Both the position numbers and the translations under genes were made by a program. A DNA stretch of 7,301 nt from DASYAN01 sp036501345 (GTDB lineage: Bacteria; Chloroflexota; Ktedonobacteria; Ktedonobacterales; Ktedonobacteraceae), in assembly GCA_036501345.1 (NCBI GenBank), contig DASYAN010000151.1, positions 1-7,301 on the forward strand. Direction: 5' to 3'. This document shows positions 6,334 through 7,301 of the stretch, in pieces (position 1 is the first letter of the stretch; each line of letters begins with the position of its first letter). Below the pieces are notes generated by a model. The model made no database searches and had not been told where the DNA came from. It worked only from the letters and a program-made list of their open reading frames with translations.

Positions 6334-7204
6334 GTGTCTGTGTTCCTTTGCTTGAAGCTGGTTGGTAGACCGTGTCGCGAGCTTTCACGCGCCGTTGTTC
6401 CCGATTGAGATGCACGGCGATCAACCGGCATGGCAAGCGGTCTTTCAACCCCGCTTGGATCTGAACATCGACGACCTTCTCATCAGCATGCTGCTTCAAG
6501 TAGGACACCACATCCGTTTTGATCCCTTGAGGATCGTAGAAGTGCAGGTTGGCTTTTGCAGGCACAAGCCAGAAACAGCCTGCCTTCCCTCGTACTCGCA
6601 TGCTCGAAAGCGTGAAGTAGTTTCCGTCGCCTACAAAGAGGCTCCCTTCTGGTAAATGCTCTTCTCTGGCTGCTCCCTTGTGCTCTGCCTCTCGTCCAGC
6701 GGTGATCCAGGGGCCACTCATCCCTCCATGACTCAACTCATAGCGGACCTCCAGTCGTAGGCTGCTTAAACCCGCTTGCCGACTCTTGCCTCCACAACCG
6801 GGATACTGCTCTTTCATGCTCGCAGGCAGCGCCAGGATGCTGCCATCTTGAGTGTATACTCCGTTAAAGCGTGCGAACAGTTCAGGTACCACTCCCTCAT
6901 GACTGATAACTTGCTTTACTCCTTCGTTGAGCACCTCTTTGAGCAGTTTGGCTGAAGCTTCTCCAAACCGCTGTTCTACGGCTTGGCTCGTGACATCTAC
7001 TCCCAGTGTCGCTAGACAATTGCGCAATTGTGAATAGCTCGCCTCCGGTTCTGCCATCCAGCCCAGCACCAAACCCCGTACAAAGGTCACTCCATCGAGC
7101 TTGGCTGAGCTTCGTTGTACAAAACCCGTTTTCCTCTCTATCATTCGTGGATACTCATTCAGCACCCATTGCAGGACCTCACTTACCTGTGATATTGTAC
7201 TCAT
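6215..7204 (-). CDS. IS4-type transposase, N-terminal part (first frame, with both catalytic Asp)
   Basis: This 329-residue frame starts at ATG 7204 with AAGGAG (7211-7216) 6 bases upstream. It holds the N-terminal helical DNA-binding region (about 1-110) and the first parts of the DDE catalytic core: YTQDGSILALP (117-127), with D120 as the first catalytic Asp, and LFVGDGNYFTL (189-199), with D193 as the second. FWLVPAKANLHFYD (211-224) continues the family pattern. After about residue 290 it enters a Lys/Glu-rich stretch and, from the seven-A run at 6316-6310, probably out-of-frame sequence that ends at 6215. The catalytic Glu and the YREK signature are in the other frame. Joined at the A run the protein would be about 464 residues, a usual size for the IS4 family. 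On its own this part cannot be an active transposase, but it could act as an inhibitor. Confidence 0.8.
   Translation of the reverse strand: MSTISQVSEVLQWVLNEYPRMIERKTGFVQRSSAKLDGVTFVRGLVLGWMAEPEASYSQLRNCLATLGVDVTSQAVEQRFGEASAKLLKEVLNEGVKQVISHEGVVPELFARFNGVYTQDGSILALPASMKEQYPGCGGKSRQAGLSSLRLEVRYELSHGGMSGPWITAGREAEHKGAAREEHLPEGSLFVGDGNYFTLSSMRVRGKAGCFWLVPAKANLHFYDPQGIKTDVVSYLKQHADEKVVDVQIQAGLKDRLPCRLIAVHLNREQRRVKARDTVYQPASSKGTQTRGPKGGKKSSKEEESAKKQEDEQEQIAVSRLGDPPDKRA
6310..6316 (-). other. Seven-A run, probable junction of the two transposase frames
   Basis: On the coding strand GGC is followed by seven A and then GC. Reading six A instead of seven (or nine) joins the first frame to the second through a coherent lysine-rich linker, GGKKALKKKS. 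A -1 shift here would meet TAA within a few codons. A second run of six A stands at 6287-6282. Confidence 0.55.
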
Positions 7205-7208
7205 AGAC

Positions 7209-7267
7209 GGCTCCTTTTTGAGATGATCTGCTAGGGTTTTTTCTATTGTATCATCTCATCAGGAGCC
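7209..7267 (-). promoter_or_regulatory. Hairpin enclosing the transposase ribosome site, with internal promoter in its loop
   Basis: GGCTCCT (7209-7215) pairs with AGGAGCC (7261-7267) and GAGATGAT (7220-7227) with ATCATCTC (7250-7257), with a small internal loop and a 22-base end loop. In read-through mRNA the stem would trap the AGGAG ribosome site. On the minus strand TGATACAAT (7253-7245) is an extended -10 element; transcription from it would start near 7238, inside the loop, leaving the ribosome site free. Such protection from external transcription is known for IS10 and IS50. Confidence 0.65.
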
Positions 7268-7284
7268 TTTTTTAAACTCTACTG

Positions 7285-7301
7285 TTCTTAGGTTGATGCG
7301 T
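7285..7301 (-). repeat. Right terminal inverted repeat of the IS
   Basis: TTCTTAGGTTGATGCGT is the perfect complement of the left repeat. It lies at the very end of the window, upstream of the transposase promoter. Confidence 0.85.

Larger units (their letters stand above)
5799..7301 (-). mobile_element. IS4-type insertion sequence, about 1.5 kb
   Basis: A transposase in two frames is bounded by perfect 17-bp inverted repeats, ACGCATCAACCTAAGAA at 5799-5815 and its complement at 7285-7301. Extending inward, about 22 of 26 positions still match. The element is at least 1,503 bp. The right repeat ends exactly at the window edge, so target duplication and the exact outer end cannot be judged. 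The stop codon of the downstream transposase part lies inside the left repeat. Its insertion side adjoins the truncated type ISP gene. Confidence 0.85.

Noticed and set aside
1..7301. tRNA, rRNA or CRISPR array
   Set aside because: No regularly spaced repeats and no tRNA- or rRNA-like sequence seen on either strand.

Overview
The window looks like bacterial chromosome of moderate GC content, with good Shine-Dalgarno sequences, a three-gene polyphosphate-type operon, a damaged restriction-modification gene and an IS4-type insertion sequence. The gene styles (Ppx/CHAD/HD genes, a LIM-type zinc protein, a type ISP enzyme, a lysine-rich IS4-like transposase) would fit a Ktedonobacteria-like member of the Chloroflexota, but that assignment is inference and not proven by the sequence.

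Layout. Positions 1-207 (minus strand) hold the start of a LIM-type zinc-finger protein that runs off the left edge; it starts with TTG and has a good promoter near 280-308. A divergent intergenic region leads to a small charged protein (471-668, plus), followed by a strong hairpin. An extended -10 promoter at 798-806 and a structured leader precede three plus-strand genes. The first (914-2392) is a Ppx/GppA phosphatase domain fused to what looks like the first half of a CHAD domain. The second (2379-2960) overlaps it and encodes what looks like the second half of CHAD. The third (3043-3690) is an HD-type domain like the C-terminal domain of Ppx/GppA proteins, with the HD motif changed to HN. 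Together they read as one Ppx-CHAD-HD machine distributed over three polypeptides: polyphosphate hydrolysis by the first, polyphosphate binding by the assembled CHAD, and a structural or regulatory HD module.

Convergent to this operon, 3760-5742 (minus) is the C-terminal 660 residues of a type ISP restriction-modification protein. Helicase, nuclease and the first methylase motifs are missing, and an in-frame stop lies just upstream of its first ATG. Only 56 bases beyond it begins an IS4-type element (5799-7301) with 17-bp perfect terminal inverted repeats; its right end coincides with the window end. Its transposase is split into two frames at a run of seven A. The catalytic Asp residues are in the first part and the Glu is in the second. 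A hairpin at 7209-7267 encloses the transposase ribosome binding site, while the likely internal promoter starts inside its loop. This arrangement would silence translation from read-through transcripts.

The most notable points are the CHAD domain split over two overlapping genes, the overlooked LIM gene, and the IS control features (hairpin and A7 frameshift).
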